From positions 1-64,000 of the forward strand of contig JAEUJQ010000023.1 of NCBI GenBank assembly GCA_016793095.1: 64,000 nucleotides of DNA, given 5' to 3'. A program made the translations under genes and the position numbers. This stretch comes from Myxococcaceae bacterium. Its GTDB lineage: Bacteria > Myxococcota > Myxococcia > Myxococcales > Myxococcaceae. Positions 15,704 through 24,804 of the stretch are shown here, in pieces (the first letter of the stretch is position 1; every line of letters begins with the position of its first letter). The notes under the pieces were generated by a model that was not told the origin of the DNA, made no database searches, and was given only the letters and a program-made list of their open reading frames with translations.

Positions 15704-17131
15704 CTACTCGCCGAAGGAGCGGAGCAGCTCCCAGCTCTGGGTGACGACGACACCGTTGCGGGTCCCGAAGGTGGCGTTGAGCCCCAGGTCCTCTTCCTCG
15801 AGGAACTCGCGGTCCGGCATCGGCCGTGACGCGGTGCTGGTGACGCCCGTGCCGAACACGAAGGCGAGCCCATCCATGTTCTCCGACGTCACCGAACCGG
15901 TGCTCTTCGACCTGCAGCTCGCCGGCACGCGCAACGAGACCATGCCGGAGAGCCCGTACGACGGCGGGTCGTTCAGCAGGTCGAGGCCGCCCGTGAGCCC
16001 CTCGGCCGGCGTCGGGAACACGATGGGCGTGCCGGCCTTCGTGCAGACGCGGCTCGAGTTCTCGAGGCGCCACTCGCTCACCGTCACCGGGCTCTCGTCC
16101 GCCAGCAGCGTGAAGTTCGCCGAGCCCGGGTCCGAGTACTCCTTGAGGAAGCGCAGCTTCGCGGCCGCTGTCATCACGATGGTGTCGCCGCTGCTGGTGC
16201 CCTTCGCGCGCACGCGCAGGTTGCCCACGTAGCCGTCGAAGTCGACGATGCGGATGTTGGTGAGCACCACCTCCTTCGAGAAGTCGTCGAGCGCGGGCAC
16301 CTCGACGCTCACCGTGACGGTGTCGGGCGAGGGCGCCTTGTCGGGCGCGGTGAAGAGCCCTGTCGAGCCCTTGCCGGTGATGGTGCCGAGCGTGGAGTTG
16401 CCACCCGTCACGCCGTTCACCGACCAGTTCTCGGTGAGGATGTCGACCATCTTGTTGCACTCGCCGATGCCGATGCCGCTGAGCGTGCCGCCGGTCACCG
16501 GGTCGGGGTACTCCTTCACGCGACACCACTTGAGGTAGAGCTGCAGTGCCTTCTTCGTGCGCACCTGGGACTCGCGCGGCAGCAACTGGTAGCCGAACAG
16601 GGGCGCCCAGTCGCTGAACGTCGTCGTCGTCACCGTCAGCGTCTGCTTCGCCATGTCCACCGCGGGCTTGAAGACCTGCCAGGTGCCGCCAGCCCGCTGC
16701 TTCGCGATGCGGAACGCCGACGGCGCCGTGCCGACCAGATCGCTCGGCAGGAACCGGAAGCTCAGCGTCACCGGCTTCGCGAACTGCACCGCGTCGGGCT
16801 TGCTCAACCGGAAGCCGGTGCCGAAGCCGCCGGGCGCGTTGTTGGTGATGGGCTGCGCCGAGAACATCGTGCCGTCGGGCACCGTGCCCGGCTCGACGGT
16901 GAGGGTCAGCATGCCGTCGGTGGTGGTGAGGCTGCCGCCCGCAGCGCCGATGACGGCCGTCGTCGCGTCGTCCACCGCCGTGCCCACGGGTGTGACGGCT
17001 GCCTTCTCAGTCAACGCCGACAGCGTGATGGGCTTCGGGCCCGGGCCGCTCGTCCCGGGCGGACCGCACGCGACGAGCGCCGCACCAACGAGGACCACCA
17101 CGAGAGACTGCTTCGTCGAGGAGCCGGACAT
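15704..17131 (-). CDS. Lipoprotein with ZU5-like and Ig-like beta domains
   Basis: The signal peptide ends in lipobox LVAC at about residue 22 (VVVLVGAALVACGPPG), followed by a Pro/Gly linker. Residues about 60-175 (VIGAAGGSLTTTDGMLTLTV, EPGTVPDGTMFSAQPI, ending TTTFSDWAPLFGY) have the look of a ZU5-type or related beta domain: a Gly-Gly start, an 'EPGTV' strand and a terminal F-S-D/E-W motif. The second half is beta-rich, with two or three Cys (NKMVDILTENWSVNGVTGGN, VTVSVEVPALDDFSKEVVLT), like Ig folds. It is predicted at the outer membrane. It lies 66 bp downstream of the haloperoxidase-like gene on the same strand and may be cotranscribed with it. 475 residues. Confidence 0.75.
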   Translation of the reverse strand: MSGSSTKQSLVVVLVGAALVACGPPGTSGPGPKPITLSALTEKAAVTPVGTAVDDATTAVIGAAGGSLTTTDGMLTLTVEPGTVPDGTMFSAQPITNNAPGGFGTGFRLSKPDAVQFAKPVTLSFRFLPSDLVGTAPSAFRIAKQRAGGTWQVFKPAVDMAKQTLTVTTTTFSDWAPLFGYQLLPRESQVRTKKALQLYLKWCRVKEYPDPVTGGTLSGIGIGECNKMVDILTENWSVNGVTGGNSTLGTITGKGSTGLFTAPDKAPSPDTVTVSVEVPALDDFSKEVVLTNIRIVDFDGYVGNLRVRAKGTSSGDTIVMTAAAKLRFLKEYSDPGSANFTLLADESPVTVSEWRLENSSRVCTKAGTPIVFPTPAEGLTGGLDLLNDPPSYGLSGMVSLRVPASCRSKSTGSVTSENMDGLAFVFGTGVTSTASRPMPDREFLEEEDLGLNATFGTRNGVVVTQSWELLRSFGE

Positions 17132-17197
17132 GGCGCAGCACCGTAGCCCAACCGCCAGCCGCGGAGAGGGAGCATCCCGCGCTCGCTCGCAGGTCCG

Positions 17198-19984
17198 TCA
17201 GCGGAAGAAGGTTTCAGCCTTGTCGAACGCCTTCTTCCCGACGTCGGCGCCGACGCGACGGCCCACGAAGTCGTCAGGCTCGATGTGAATGCCGCCCCAC
17301 AGGCGCGACTGGCCGGCCTGATCAGCCGCGTCGTACCAGGTGGCCCACTGGAGCTTCAGGGGCACGCTCGGCCCCTTCTCGAAGGTGAGCGAGACGTCCT
17401 TCGCGATGACGGCCTCGCCGAGTCCCCCGGGGACGAACGCCGAACCGGTCGCCAGCGTCAGCACCTCCGCGGCGGCGCGGCTGAAGGTGCTGTGGCCCGA
17501 GATGAAACCGGGGAACGCGGGCGTCACGAAGCTGCGCTTCTGGTACGGCACCCACTCGGCGGCGCGCACCCAGCCCACGCCCGAGAGCTGGCGCTTGAAG
17601 TCCCCGGGCTCGCCCCGCCAGACGCGCAGGGCGAGCTCTCCAACGAAGCCCGCGAGGTGCGCATGCCGTTGGCCGGGCGCCGACGACTCGGCGGTGATGA
17701 GCTCGATGAGGCCCGGCTCGAGCGGCAGCCCGTCGCGGTGGTACGCCGGCAGCGACGGGCTCGACGACTGCCCCTTCGCCGCGGCGGAGCGGATGATGGT
17801 GATGGGCCGGCTGCACGTGAACGCCCGCTTCGTCTCCCAGGCCGCGATGGCCGCGTCGTGCACCGCTCCGTTGAGCGCGAGGTAGACGCGCACGTCCCAC
17901 TCGAGCGCGTCGAGCTCGGCGCCCTGCCCCTTCCACTTCCGCGAAGCGCGAGGGTGGTCCGAGGCCTGGTTCGCCAGCACGTTCCAGTGGCCGGGCGGCG
18001 TCTCGGACTTCGGCCCGTCGGCCCAGAACTCGGCCAGCACGCGCACGAAGTCGCCCAGCGGCACCACCTGCCGCACGTAGGGCTGGCCGGTGACGGGGTT
18101 CATCGGGTGCCCGGCGCCCGCGTTGCTCGCGAGCGGGTTGTTCCCGTACGCGCCCGGAGAGATGTCGATGGACTCGGCCGGGTTCACCGTCAGCTTCGAG
18201 GACATGCGGATGACGTCGACCGCCCACGCCATGGTGGCGGGCGTGATGCGCGGGGCCGTGCCCACGTCGGCGTAGAGCGAGGTCGGCGTGGCCCTCGAGA
18301 GCGCGAAGGGCTTCACGTCACGCCACTGCGCGCCGATGTACCCCTGCACGCCCGCCGCGAGCGGAATGCCGTTCTGCGTGGTGGCGATGGCGAGGTCGAG
18401 CGGCTGCCACTGGTCGATGTCCATCACCGGCGTGCGCGTCGCGGACTCCACCGAGAGCGCCGGGCTGGCCGCGCGGAAGTTGGTGGTGTCGGCGTAGTCG
18501 TTCGCCTCGTTCGCGCCGTCGTTGACGTGCGCGTCGATGATGGCCTTGCCGATGCGGTTGCCCACCGCGCGCGGCGAGTCGCCCGTCGTCGTGGTGTCGT
18601 TCGGGTCGAAGCCCTGCTTCGTCAAGAGCGCGCGGTAGCAGGCGACCGAGACGGCGCCGCCGATGGCTGCCTTGTAGCGGTGCTCGAGCACCCGGAACGC
18701 GGCGTAGCTGATGGCCTCGTCGCGGGCGGCGGCCGCGTTGGCAGCGGTGTGGCGCTCGGCGGTGAAGACGGGCTGCGCGGTGGGGCTGTACGCGGCCCAC
18801 GCGTCCCACATGGCGGCGCTGACGTGGAAGAGGTTGCGGGCGTGCACGGTGGGGCGCGGCAGGTCGCGGCGAATCGACGCCAGCATCTGCTCGTTCCACC
18901 TCCGGGCCACCGACGCGGTCGGCCGCGGGTCGAGGTCCTGCTCGGGGCACGCCACCGCGGGCGGCTGCGGCTTTTCGGGCTGCGCGTACGTCGTGGCGTT
19001 GGGCGGCGCGAGGCGCACGATGGCGCCCTTCTTCAGGTCCGAGATGACGTTGCCGCCGACGGCCCAGACGCCACCCTGCGGATCCACCCACACCGCGTGC
19101 AGCGACTCGATGCGCTGCGACGCCGCGGTCTGCACCTTCTCCCACCGGCCGCCCTTCCGCTCGAAGAGGGCGCCGCCTTCGCCGCTCGCGACGGTGACGG
19201 TGCCGTTGCTCGCCACACCCTGGAGCAGCGCCGGCACGCTCTCGACGGTCGCGGCGGCGAAGCCGTCACCTGACTTCTCGAGCAGCGCGCCTGAACGGCC
19301 ACCGCCCACCGCGAAGACCTCCTTCGCGTTTCCGGCGACGGTGAAGAGCGTCTCGCTCGAGCCCGTCTCCAGGCGCCGCAGCGCGCCGTCGGTGGAGCGC
19401 ACCAGCGCGAGCCCGTCGGAGCCGACGAAGTACACCTCGCCCGACGGCGCGCCCCACACCTTGAAGAGGCCCGGCACCTCTCCGGCGCGGCGCGGGAGGT
19501 CGGCCGGGAGCTGCACCGCCGTCCATGAGGCTCCGTCGTAGTGCCAGATGAAGCCGCTGCGACCCGAGGTGTTGGCGCCCACCGCGTAGACATCGTCGGG
19601 CGCGCGGCCCCACAGGCCGAACACCGTCTGGCGCGCCAGCCCCGGCGTGTCGTGCCGGGTGAAGGCGCCGTCCCGGTACTCGAGCACCACGCTCGAGGCG
19701 CCGCCCATGAAGGCGTGGCCGGGGGCGAAGGCGTGCACCCACCACAGCGGCCCCGTGAGGCCCGCCACCGGGTGACGCGTGAGCGACTGCCCGTCGAAGT
19801 GGAGGACGAGGGGACCGCCGCCAGAGTCTGCGCCGACCGCCCAGACGTCGGTCGATGACGTGCCGCCCACGCCCATCAGCGCCTCGTCGAGGTCCGACGC
19901 GATGCGCTGCCACTCGAGCGGCGTCGACGACGGACACCCGAGCAGCACCACGGCGAGCGAGGCGACGACAGCGTGACGGAACAT
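17198..19984 (-). CDS. Beta-propeller lipoprotein fused to a vanadium-haloperoxidase/PAP2-like domain
   Basis: ATG at 19984 starts 5 bp after the upstream stop and gives a lipoprotein signal (VVASLAVVLLGCPS). Residues about 25-370 are propeller-like repeats (GVGGTSSTDVWAVGADSGGG, FGLWGRAPDDVYAVGAN, VWGAPSGEVYFVGSDG, ESLHAVWVDPQGGVWAVGG). From about 400 the helical vanadium-dependent haloperoxidase fold follows (RRWNEQMLASIRRDLPRPTV, FHVSAAMWDAWAAY). Active-site landmarks are KRAFTCSRPIT (K and RP), FPGFISGHSTFSRAAAE (SGH) and RLWGGIHIEPDDFVG (R, H). Family members bind vanadate and oxidise halides, or act as phosphatases; activity here is inferred. The longer frame back to 20152 is not the gene, because its N-terminus overlaps the upstream lipoprotein. 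928 residues. Confidence 0.85.
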   Translation of the reverse strand: MFRHAVVASLAVVLLGCPSSTPLEWQRIASDLDEALMGVGGTSSTDVWAVGADSGGGPLVLHFDGQSLTRHPVAGLTGPLWWVHAFAPGHAFMGGASSVVLEYRDGAFTRHDTPGLARQTVFGLWGRAPDDVYAVGANTSGRSGFIWHYDGASWTAVQLPADLPRRAGEVPGLFKVWGAPSGEVYFVGSDGLALVRSTDGALRRLETGSSETLFTVAGNAKEVFAVGGGRSGALLEKSGDGFAAATVESVPALLQGVASNGTVTVASGEGGALFERKGGRWEKVQTAASQRIESLHAVWVDPQGGVWAVGGNVISDLKKGAIVRLAPPNATTYAQPEKPQPPAVACPEQDLDPRPTASVARRWNEQMLASIRRDLPRPTVHARNLFHVSAAMWDAWAAYSPTAQPVFTAERHTAANAAAARDEAISYAAFRVLEHRYKAAIGGAVSVACYRALLTKQGFDPNDTTTTGDSPRAVGNRIGKAIIDAHVNDGANEANDYADTTNFRAASPALSVESATRTPVMDIDQWQPLDLAIATTQNGIPLAAGVQGYIGAQWRDVKPFALSRATPTSLYADVGTAPRITPATMAWAVDVIRMSSKLTVNPAESIDISPGAYGNNPLASNAGAGHPMNPVTGQPYVRQVVPLGDFVRVLAEFWADGPKSETPPGHWNVLANQASDHPRASRKWKGQGAELDALEWDVRVYLALNGAVHDAAIAAWETKRAFTCSRPITIIRSAAAKGQSSSPSLPAYHRDGLPLEPGLIELITAESSAPGQRHAHLAGFVGELALRVWRGEPGDFKRQLSGVGWVRAAEWVPYQKRSFVTPAFPGFISGHSTFSRAAAEVLTLATGSAFVPGGLGEAVIAKDVSLTFEKGPSVPLKLQWATWYDAADQAGQSRLWGGIHIEPDDFVGRRVGADVGKKAFDKAETFFR

Positions 19985-19989
19985 GATGT

Positions 19990-20511
19990 TCACCCTTTGC
20001 AGATGCTCTCGCAGAACGTCCCGCCGGCGGAGCCACAGCGGAAGGTCGCGCGCGCCGAGCCTGCGCCGACCGGGTTCCCGGCGGCGTCCTTCGCTTTGAC
20101 CGAGAAGAGGAGCTCTTTGCCGATGATGTCCACCCCCACCGGCGTCGGACACATGAAGACGGTGACGGGCGTCGAGGTCGTCCAGGCGACGCCCGACGCG
20201 GGGAGGTCATACGTGCGGGTCCCGAGGCTCACCAGCTTCTGGTCGCTCGTGCGCACCACGCGGTGGTCGAAGGTCAACGTGCCGACGCCACCAGCCGGCA
20301 ACGTGTAGAGCAGGTTGACGTGGAAGCCGCCCTGCGAGCCTGGAATGGCGTCCACCTCGAGCCCACCCAGCGCCACGAAGCCGCCATCAGGCCCGGTGGT
20401 GCCGAGGGTCAGCTCCTGCTCCGGGCCGGCATCGACGCCGCCGTCTGGCGTGGGACCGGGAGGACCGCACGCCGCGAAGACGACGGCGAGGAGCACAGCC
20501 GCGCGGCGCAC
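19990..20511 (-). CDS. Hypothetical lipoprotein with one beta-sandwich domain
   Basis: The GTG at 20511 lies one base after the DUF2330 stop, so translation is probably coupled. It gives a short signal (AAVLLAVVFAAC) and lipid cysteine at about residue 15, then a Gly/Asp/Pro linker. The rest is beta-rich (VNLLYTLPAGGVGTLTFDHR, SLGTRTYDLPASGVAWTT, DIIGKELLFSVKAKDAAGN), like an Ig/CARDB-type module, ending with four Cys (FRCGSAGGTFCESIC). I recognise no family. Its place between the DUF2330 and haloperoxidase-like genes suggests one surface complex or shared regulation. 173 residues. Confidence 0.7.
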   Translation of the reverse strand: MRRAAVLLAVVFAACGPPGPTPDGGVDAGPEQELTLGTTGPDGGFVALGGLEVDAIPGSQGGFHVNLLYTLPAGGVGTLTFDHRVVRTSDQKLVSLGTRTYDLPASGVAWTTSTPVTVFMCPTPVGVDIIGKELLFSVKAKDAAGNPVGAGSARATFRCGSAGGTFCESICKG

Positions 20512-20512
20512 G

Positions 20513-22210
20513 TCAGCTCGCGCGGCGACGGCGCAGGAAGGCCGCCAGGGCGAGAAGCCCGAGGCCGAGCGGATCGACCGCCGAGCAGCCGCCACAGCCC
20601 TGGACCTGGCGGATGGGCGCGGTGTTGTCGAGGTCGACGATGGGCGCGCCCTCTTCGGCGAGCGTCTCGACCCGCAGCGCGGAGGGGCCCTGGGCCAGCG
20701 CACGCTCAGGATCGCTGCTCCGGCCGTTCGGGTACTTGATGCTCCAGCCCTGCTCGGTGATGAGCCGCCCCGGCGACGTGAACTGGCTGCCGGCGATGCC
20801 GCAGTTCACCTCGTAGGTCGCGTTGTGGTCGCGCGACACCTCGGGCAGCGAGGGGTTGTACGAGAACACCGGGTCACGGGTCATGTCCTGCGGCGAGAGC
20901 GTCGTGTAGAGGCGCGTCAGCGTCGGGTACTGCTTGAAGAGCGCGCCTGCCTCGCGGGCCGGCTTCACCACCTTCTCGAAGATCTCTCCGGCCAGCGACG
21001 CGGCGACGAAGTTCGTCTGGTAGCCGACGAAGAGCCCGGGGTTCCGGGTGCGGTAGTCGCCCAGGTAGAAGCGCAGCTGCGAGAGGAACTGGTCCTCGGT
21101 GGTGACGCCCTTGAGGCCGGAGGGGAACGGAATGGCGCCGAGCACGAGCGCCTTGAGGTTCGGCGGCAGCACCTGCTGCGAGGGCGCGAAGCGGCCACCC
21201 TGGTTGGGCGGCACCGGCGCGTAGCCGTTCTCGAAGAGGTACTCGACGAAGGCGGCGGGGTCGGTGAGCGCCGCGAGCGCCGCCTGGGAGCCGAAGCGCG
21301 TCGGGCCGTCGAGGACGTCCTTCATCACGTCCGAGGTGCCGGCGTACTCGGTGACGAAGGCGTGCTTCTCGGGCGCCTCGGACACCGCCTTGATGACGAC
21401 GTCGTTGTAGTTCTGCGCGCTGTTGAACCAGTCGAGCTGCGAGTCGTTGATGACGACGTGCCGGTAGTTGCGCGGAATGGCGCGGCCGTTGCCGAGCATC
21501 CACACCTGAATGCCCATGTTGGGCTGCGCGGCGACGCTGGTGAGGATGATGGGGATCATCGGCAGGTCGCTCGGGTACTGCAGCACCACCGGCTGAATGT
21601 CGCCCGCCGACTTGCCTGACTGCAGCTTGAGCGCGAGGAAGAAGGCGCCCTGGCGGATGTAGGGGCCCACGACGTCTTCGGTGCCCACGGGGATGAAGTA
21701 GCGGTTGTCGGCGAGCCACTTCAGCATCGCCGTCTTGTCGTCGGCCTTCAGCACCGCGTAGTCGTAGGGGCCGATGGACGACTGGATGACGAGCGGCGAG
21801 CCGCCTCCGCCGAACTCGGCGTCTTCAGCGCCCCTGGCTGAGGGCGCCGCGTTCGCGAAGCCGCCGGGGAAGAGGCCCGAGCAGTTGCCCGTCGCGCGCA
21901 CCTGCACGAAGTAGCGCGGCTGCGTGGTGGCGATGAGCTGGGTGAAGAGCTCCTCGGTGCCCACCTTCAGCGTCGGGATGCTCGGCACGGGCAGGAGCCA
22001 CCCGAAGTCCTTCGCGTCACCCGCGTACTGAATCTGGATGTGCGCCGTCACCTGGCCATTGGCGGTCGCGAAGAGGATCCGCTCTCCAGCCTGCACGACG
22101 GGCACGGTCGGGTCGGGCGGCGCGAAACAGCCACAGGCTTCGGCGCGGCCCGCCCAGGTCGCGACGGCGACCGATGCGGTCAGCAGAATGCTGGCGATGG
22201 ACTTGATCAT
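20513..22210 (-). CDS. DUF2330 domain protein with MYXO-CTERM sorting tail
   Basis: ATG at 22210 is preceded by GAGGAACTCC on the minus strand and gives a Sec signal (SIASILLTASVAVATWAGRA). The mature protein starts CGCFAPPDP, the typical DUF2330 opening, and continues with FGWLLPVPSIPTLKVGTEEL and YDYAVLKADD. The C-terminus has QGCGGCSAVDPLGLGLLALA then AFLRRRRAS: a Cys motif, one hydrophobic helix and an Arg cluster. This is the MYXO-CTERM signal handled by myxosortase, which places proteins on the outer cell surface. DUF2330 function is unknown. It heads a probable operon with the next lipoprotein and the haloperoxidase-like gene. 565 residues. Confidence 0.92.
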   Translation of the reverse strand: MIKSIASILLTASVAVATWAGRAEACGCFAPPDPTVPVVQAGERILFATANGQVTAHIQIQYAGDAKDFGWLLPVPSIPTLKVGTEELFTQLIATTQPRYFVQVRATGNCSGLFPGGFANAAPSARGAEDAEFGGGGSPLVIQSSIGPYDYAVLKADDKTAMLKWLADNRYFIPVGTEDVVGPYIRQGAFFLALKLQSGKSAGDIQPVVLQYPSDLPMIPIILTSVAAQPNMGIQVWMLGNGRAIPRNYRHVVINDSQLDWFNSAQNYNDVVIKAVSEAPEKHAFVTEYAGTSDVMKDVLDGPTRFGSQAALAALTDPAAFVEYLFENGYAPVPPNQGGRFAPSQQVLPPNLKALVLGAIPFPSGLKGVTTEDQFLSQLRFYLGDYRTRNPGLFVGYQTNFVAASLAGEIFEKVVKPAREAGALFKQYPTLTRLYTTLSPQDMTRDPVFSYNPSLPEVSRDHNATYEVNCGIAGSQFTSPGRLITEQGWSIKYPNGRSSDPERALAQGPSALRVETLAEEGAPIVDLDNTAPIRQVQGCGGCSAVDPLGLGLLALAAFLRRRRAS

Positions 22211-22395
22211 GGAGTTCCTCGGGGGAATGCCCGGCCTCGAGCAGGGAAGGTCGCGGGAGCTTCGCAGGGCCCGTGCCAACCGGCAGCTTCAGCGATTTCA
22301 GGTCGTTTGGGGAGGGGCGAAGCGGTGATCGGCCTGATTCCCGTCATGGGCGCCGCAGAAAACTGAGTCGCTCGCCCGGCTTCGGGGTGGGCGTT

Positions 22396-23946
22396 ATGAG
22401 GGCGCCGGTGACGGCTCCGACGTTGGGCATCATCGCCATCAACGACGTGTACGCGCTGACGCACCTGCCCCGCGTCGCGAGCCTCGTCGCGCACCACCGT
22501 GCCCGGACCCGCGCCGACCGCTGGCTCGTCGTGCTGGCGGGCGACTTCGTGGCGCCGAGCGTGCTGTCGAGCCTCGACGGCGGCCATCGCATGGTGGGCT
22601 GCCTCAACGCCCTGGGCGTCACTCACGTCATCCTCGGAAACCACGAAGACGACGTGCCCGTGTCGGAGCTGCAAGCGCGCGTGCGCGAGTTCCAGGGCTG
22701 CTGGCTCGGCACCAACGTGCACGGCTTCGCGCCGCCCCTCTCCCGCCACGACGTCGTCGAGGTCGGCGGAAAGCGCGTCGGCCTCGTCGGCGTGGTGATG
22801 AACGACCCGAACGTCTACCACCGCGCGCCCTTCGGCGGCGTGCGCCTCGAGGACCCGAATGAGGTGGTGGTGCGTGAGGCGGCGCGGCTGCGCTCCGCGT
22901 CGGGCTGCGACACCGTCATCGCGCTCACGCACCAGTGGGTGAAGGACGACCGGGCTCTCGCGCAGACGGGCGTGGTGCCGCTCATCATCGGCGGCCACGA
23001 GCACGACCCGCACCTCGAGCACGTCGCCGGCGCCGTCATCACCAAGTCCGGAATGGACGCGACGCACGCGGCCATCGTCACGCTGACGCTCACGGAGCCG
23101 CCCTCGGTGCACGTCGAGCACGAGTCCACCGCGTCGTACCCGCTCGACCCGCGGCTGCAGCAGCTCGTTGACGAGGCCGACGCCTTCATCGAGCGGCTCG
23201 CCGGCGGGGTGCTGGTGTCGCGGCTGCCCGGCCCGCTCTCGTCGCAGGGCTCGCGGGTGCGCCAGACGACGATGGGCACCTTCGTCACCTCGACGCTGCG
23301 GGACGCGCTGGGCGTCGACGGCGCCCTCTTCAACGGCGGTGGTCTGCGGGGCTCCGAGGCGCACACCGACGTGCTGACGCTGGGCGACCTGCAGAACGAG
23401 CTGCCCTTCGACAACGAGGTGGTGGTGGCGGTGATGCCCGGCCGGCTGGTGCGGGAGGCCGTCGCGTACTCGCGCCGCCACGCGCCGGGCACGGGCCACG
23501 GTGGCTTCCTGCAGGTCGATGACCGCGCGCGCGTCGGGGACGACGGCCACACGCTGACGCACTTCGCCGGGGCGCCGCTCGACGACGACCGCGGCTACCG
23601 TGTCGCCGTGCCCCGCGGCCACCTGCTGGGCCTCGACCGCATCGAGCCCTTCGAGCGCTTCGCCCGTGAGCAGCCAGACGCCGTGCCCGCTGCGGGGAGC
23701 GGTCGTTCCCCCCGCCTCATCCTGCTCGAGGCGCTCGTCCGGGCGCGGCTGGCGAACGCTGGCAGCTTCGAGGCGCTCGACCAGGACCAGGACGGCCGCC
23801 TGACCCGCGCCGAGCTGACGCGGGCGCTCACCGAGCAGGGCGCGCCGCCGTCAGAGACCACGGTGTCGCTGGTGCTCGACACCCTCGACGCGAACCACGA
23901 CCGCGTGTTGACACGCGACGAGGTGCACGCCGACGACGAGCCTTGA
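22396..23946 (+). CDS. 5'-nucleotidase-like metallophosphoesterase with C-terminal EF-hands
   Basis: The N-terminal metallophosphoesterase shows its metal motifs: NDVY, LAGDFVAPS, LGNHEDDV (GNHE), ALTHQW and GGHEHDPH (GHxH). The second domain, about residues 240-420, fits the 5'-nucleotidase C-terminal substrate domain (FNGGGLRG, LGDLQNELPFDNEVVVAVMP). The last 70 residues hold two calcium-loop candidates: DQDQDGRLTRAE (good EF-hand spacing) and DANHDRVLTRDE. No signal peptide is seen, so it may act in the cytoplasm, unlike secreted UshA-type enzymes. Likely reaction: dephosphorylation of nucleotides or similar esters, perhaps under calcium control. ATG 22396 gives 516 residues. Confidence 0.85.
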   Translation: MRAPVTAPTLGIIAINDVYALTHLPRVASLVAHHRARTRADRWLVVLAGDFVAPSVLSSLDGGHRMVGCLNALGVTHVILGNHEDDVPVSELQARVREFQGCWLGTNVHGFAPPLSRHDVVEVGGKRVGLVGVVMNDPNVYHRAPFGGVRLEDPNEVVVREAARLRSASGCDTVIALTHQWVKDDRALAQTGVVPLIIGGHEHDPHLEHVAGAVITKSGMDATHAAIVTLTLTEPPSVHVEHESTASYPLDPRLQQLVDEADAFIERLAGGVLVSRLPGPLSSQGSRVRQTTMGTFVTSTLRDALGVDGALFNGGGLRGSEAHTDVLTLGDLQNELPFDNEVVVAVMPGRLVREAVAYSRRHAPGTGHGGFLQVDDRARVGDDGHTLTHFAGAPLDDDRGYRVAVPRGHLLGLDRIEPFERFAREQPDAVPAAGSGRSPRLILLEALVRARLANAGSFEALDQDQDGRLTRAELTRALTEQGAPPSETTVSLVLDTLDANHDRVLTRDEVHADDEP

Positions 23947-24123
23947 GCGTGGCGGTGCCCTCGTTCGTTCGTCTCGCTGCGGTCGATGCGCGGTGAGCTC
24001 GATCTCCGACGTGGCCGCCTCGGCAGCGCCCGAGCGCGTCGGGGGAGTGGCCGGAGGCGTCTCGGTAGCACCGCAGACGGCGTCGACGGCGTGGGAGAGC
24101 TGAGACACCTGCGCGAACGCAGG

Positions 24124-24804
24124 TCACGCCCCGACGAACGTGCGCACGAGCGCGGCGGCCGGCCCCGGGCGGGCCTGGAGGATCAGGTGCGGCGCGTCGA
24201 GGTCGACGTGCCGAGCGTCCGGGCGCGCGGCGCGGAGCTCGGCGGTGACCGAGGCGGAGACGAGCCGGTCCTGCCGCGCGCTCACCGTCATGATGGGCAT
24301 CTGGAGGGCACGCAGCCGCTCGCGCTCGTCGAGGCGTGAGAGCTGCGCCAGGCGGTCGGCGAGCACCTCGGGCGCGACGCGCGAGAGGGCCTGGCGCACG
24401 GTGTCGATGAGCGCGTCGCTCGAGCCGGTGCCGGTGAGGAAGGTGCGCACCGCCCATCTCGGCGGAGCGATGAGAAAGGGCACGCGCCCGAACGCGCGCA
24501 GCAGCGTGGCGCCGAGCGGCGGGGTGACGAACGAGCCCACCAGCACCAGCCGCTCGACGAGCTCGGGCCGCTGCGTGGCGAAGCGGATGCCCACGGCCGT
24601 CGAGAACGACTCCGCGACGAGCGTGACTGGCGCGTCGAGCTCGAGCGCTGCGACGAGTGCGTCCATCGAGCACGGCGAACGGAGCGGGTAGCGCGCGATC
24701 TGCACGGTCGCCCACGACGACACCTCGGCCGCGAACGGCGCGAAGAGCTCGCCGGTCCCGTCCATCCCGGGGAGAAGCAGGAGCCGCGTTGCAGAGCGCG
24801 TCAC
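24124..24804 (-). CDS. Alpha/beta hydrolase
   Basis: A single-domain alpha/beta hydrolase of 226 residues. Strand 3 and oxyanion loop: LLLLPGMDGTGELF. Nucleophile elbow: LVAESFS (AESFS in place of the usual GxSxG). Acid: SARQDRLV. Histidine: DAPHLIL near the end. No signal peptide is seen. The substrate cannot be told from sequence. Upstream on this strand is a 354-bp region without a convincing gene. Confidence 0.85.
   Translation of the reverse strand: MTRSATRLLLLPGMDGTGELFAPFAAEVSSWATVQIARYPLRSPCSMDALVAALELDAPVTLVAESFSTAVGIRFATQRPELVERLVLVGSFVTPPLGATLLRAFGRVPFLIAPPRWAVRTFLTGTGSSDALIDTVRQALSRVAPEVLADRLAQLSRLDERERLRALQMPIMTVSARQDRLVSASVTAELRAARPDARHVDLDAPHLILQARPGPAAALVRTFVGA

Noticed and set aside
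17285-19273. 662-codon plus-strand frame
   Set aside because: Shadow of the haloperoxidase-like gene; Arg/Gly/Val-rich without motifs.
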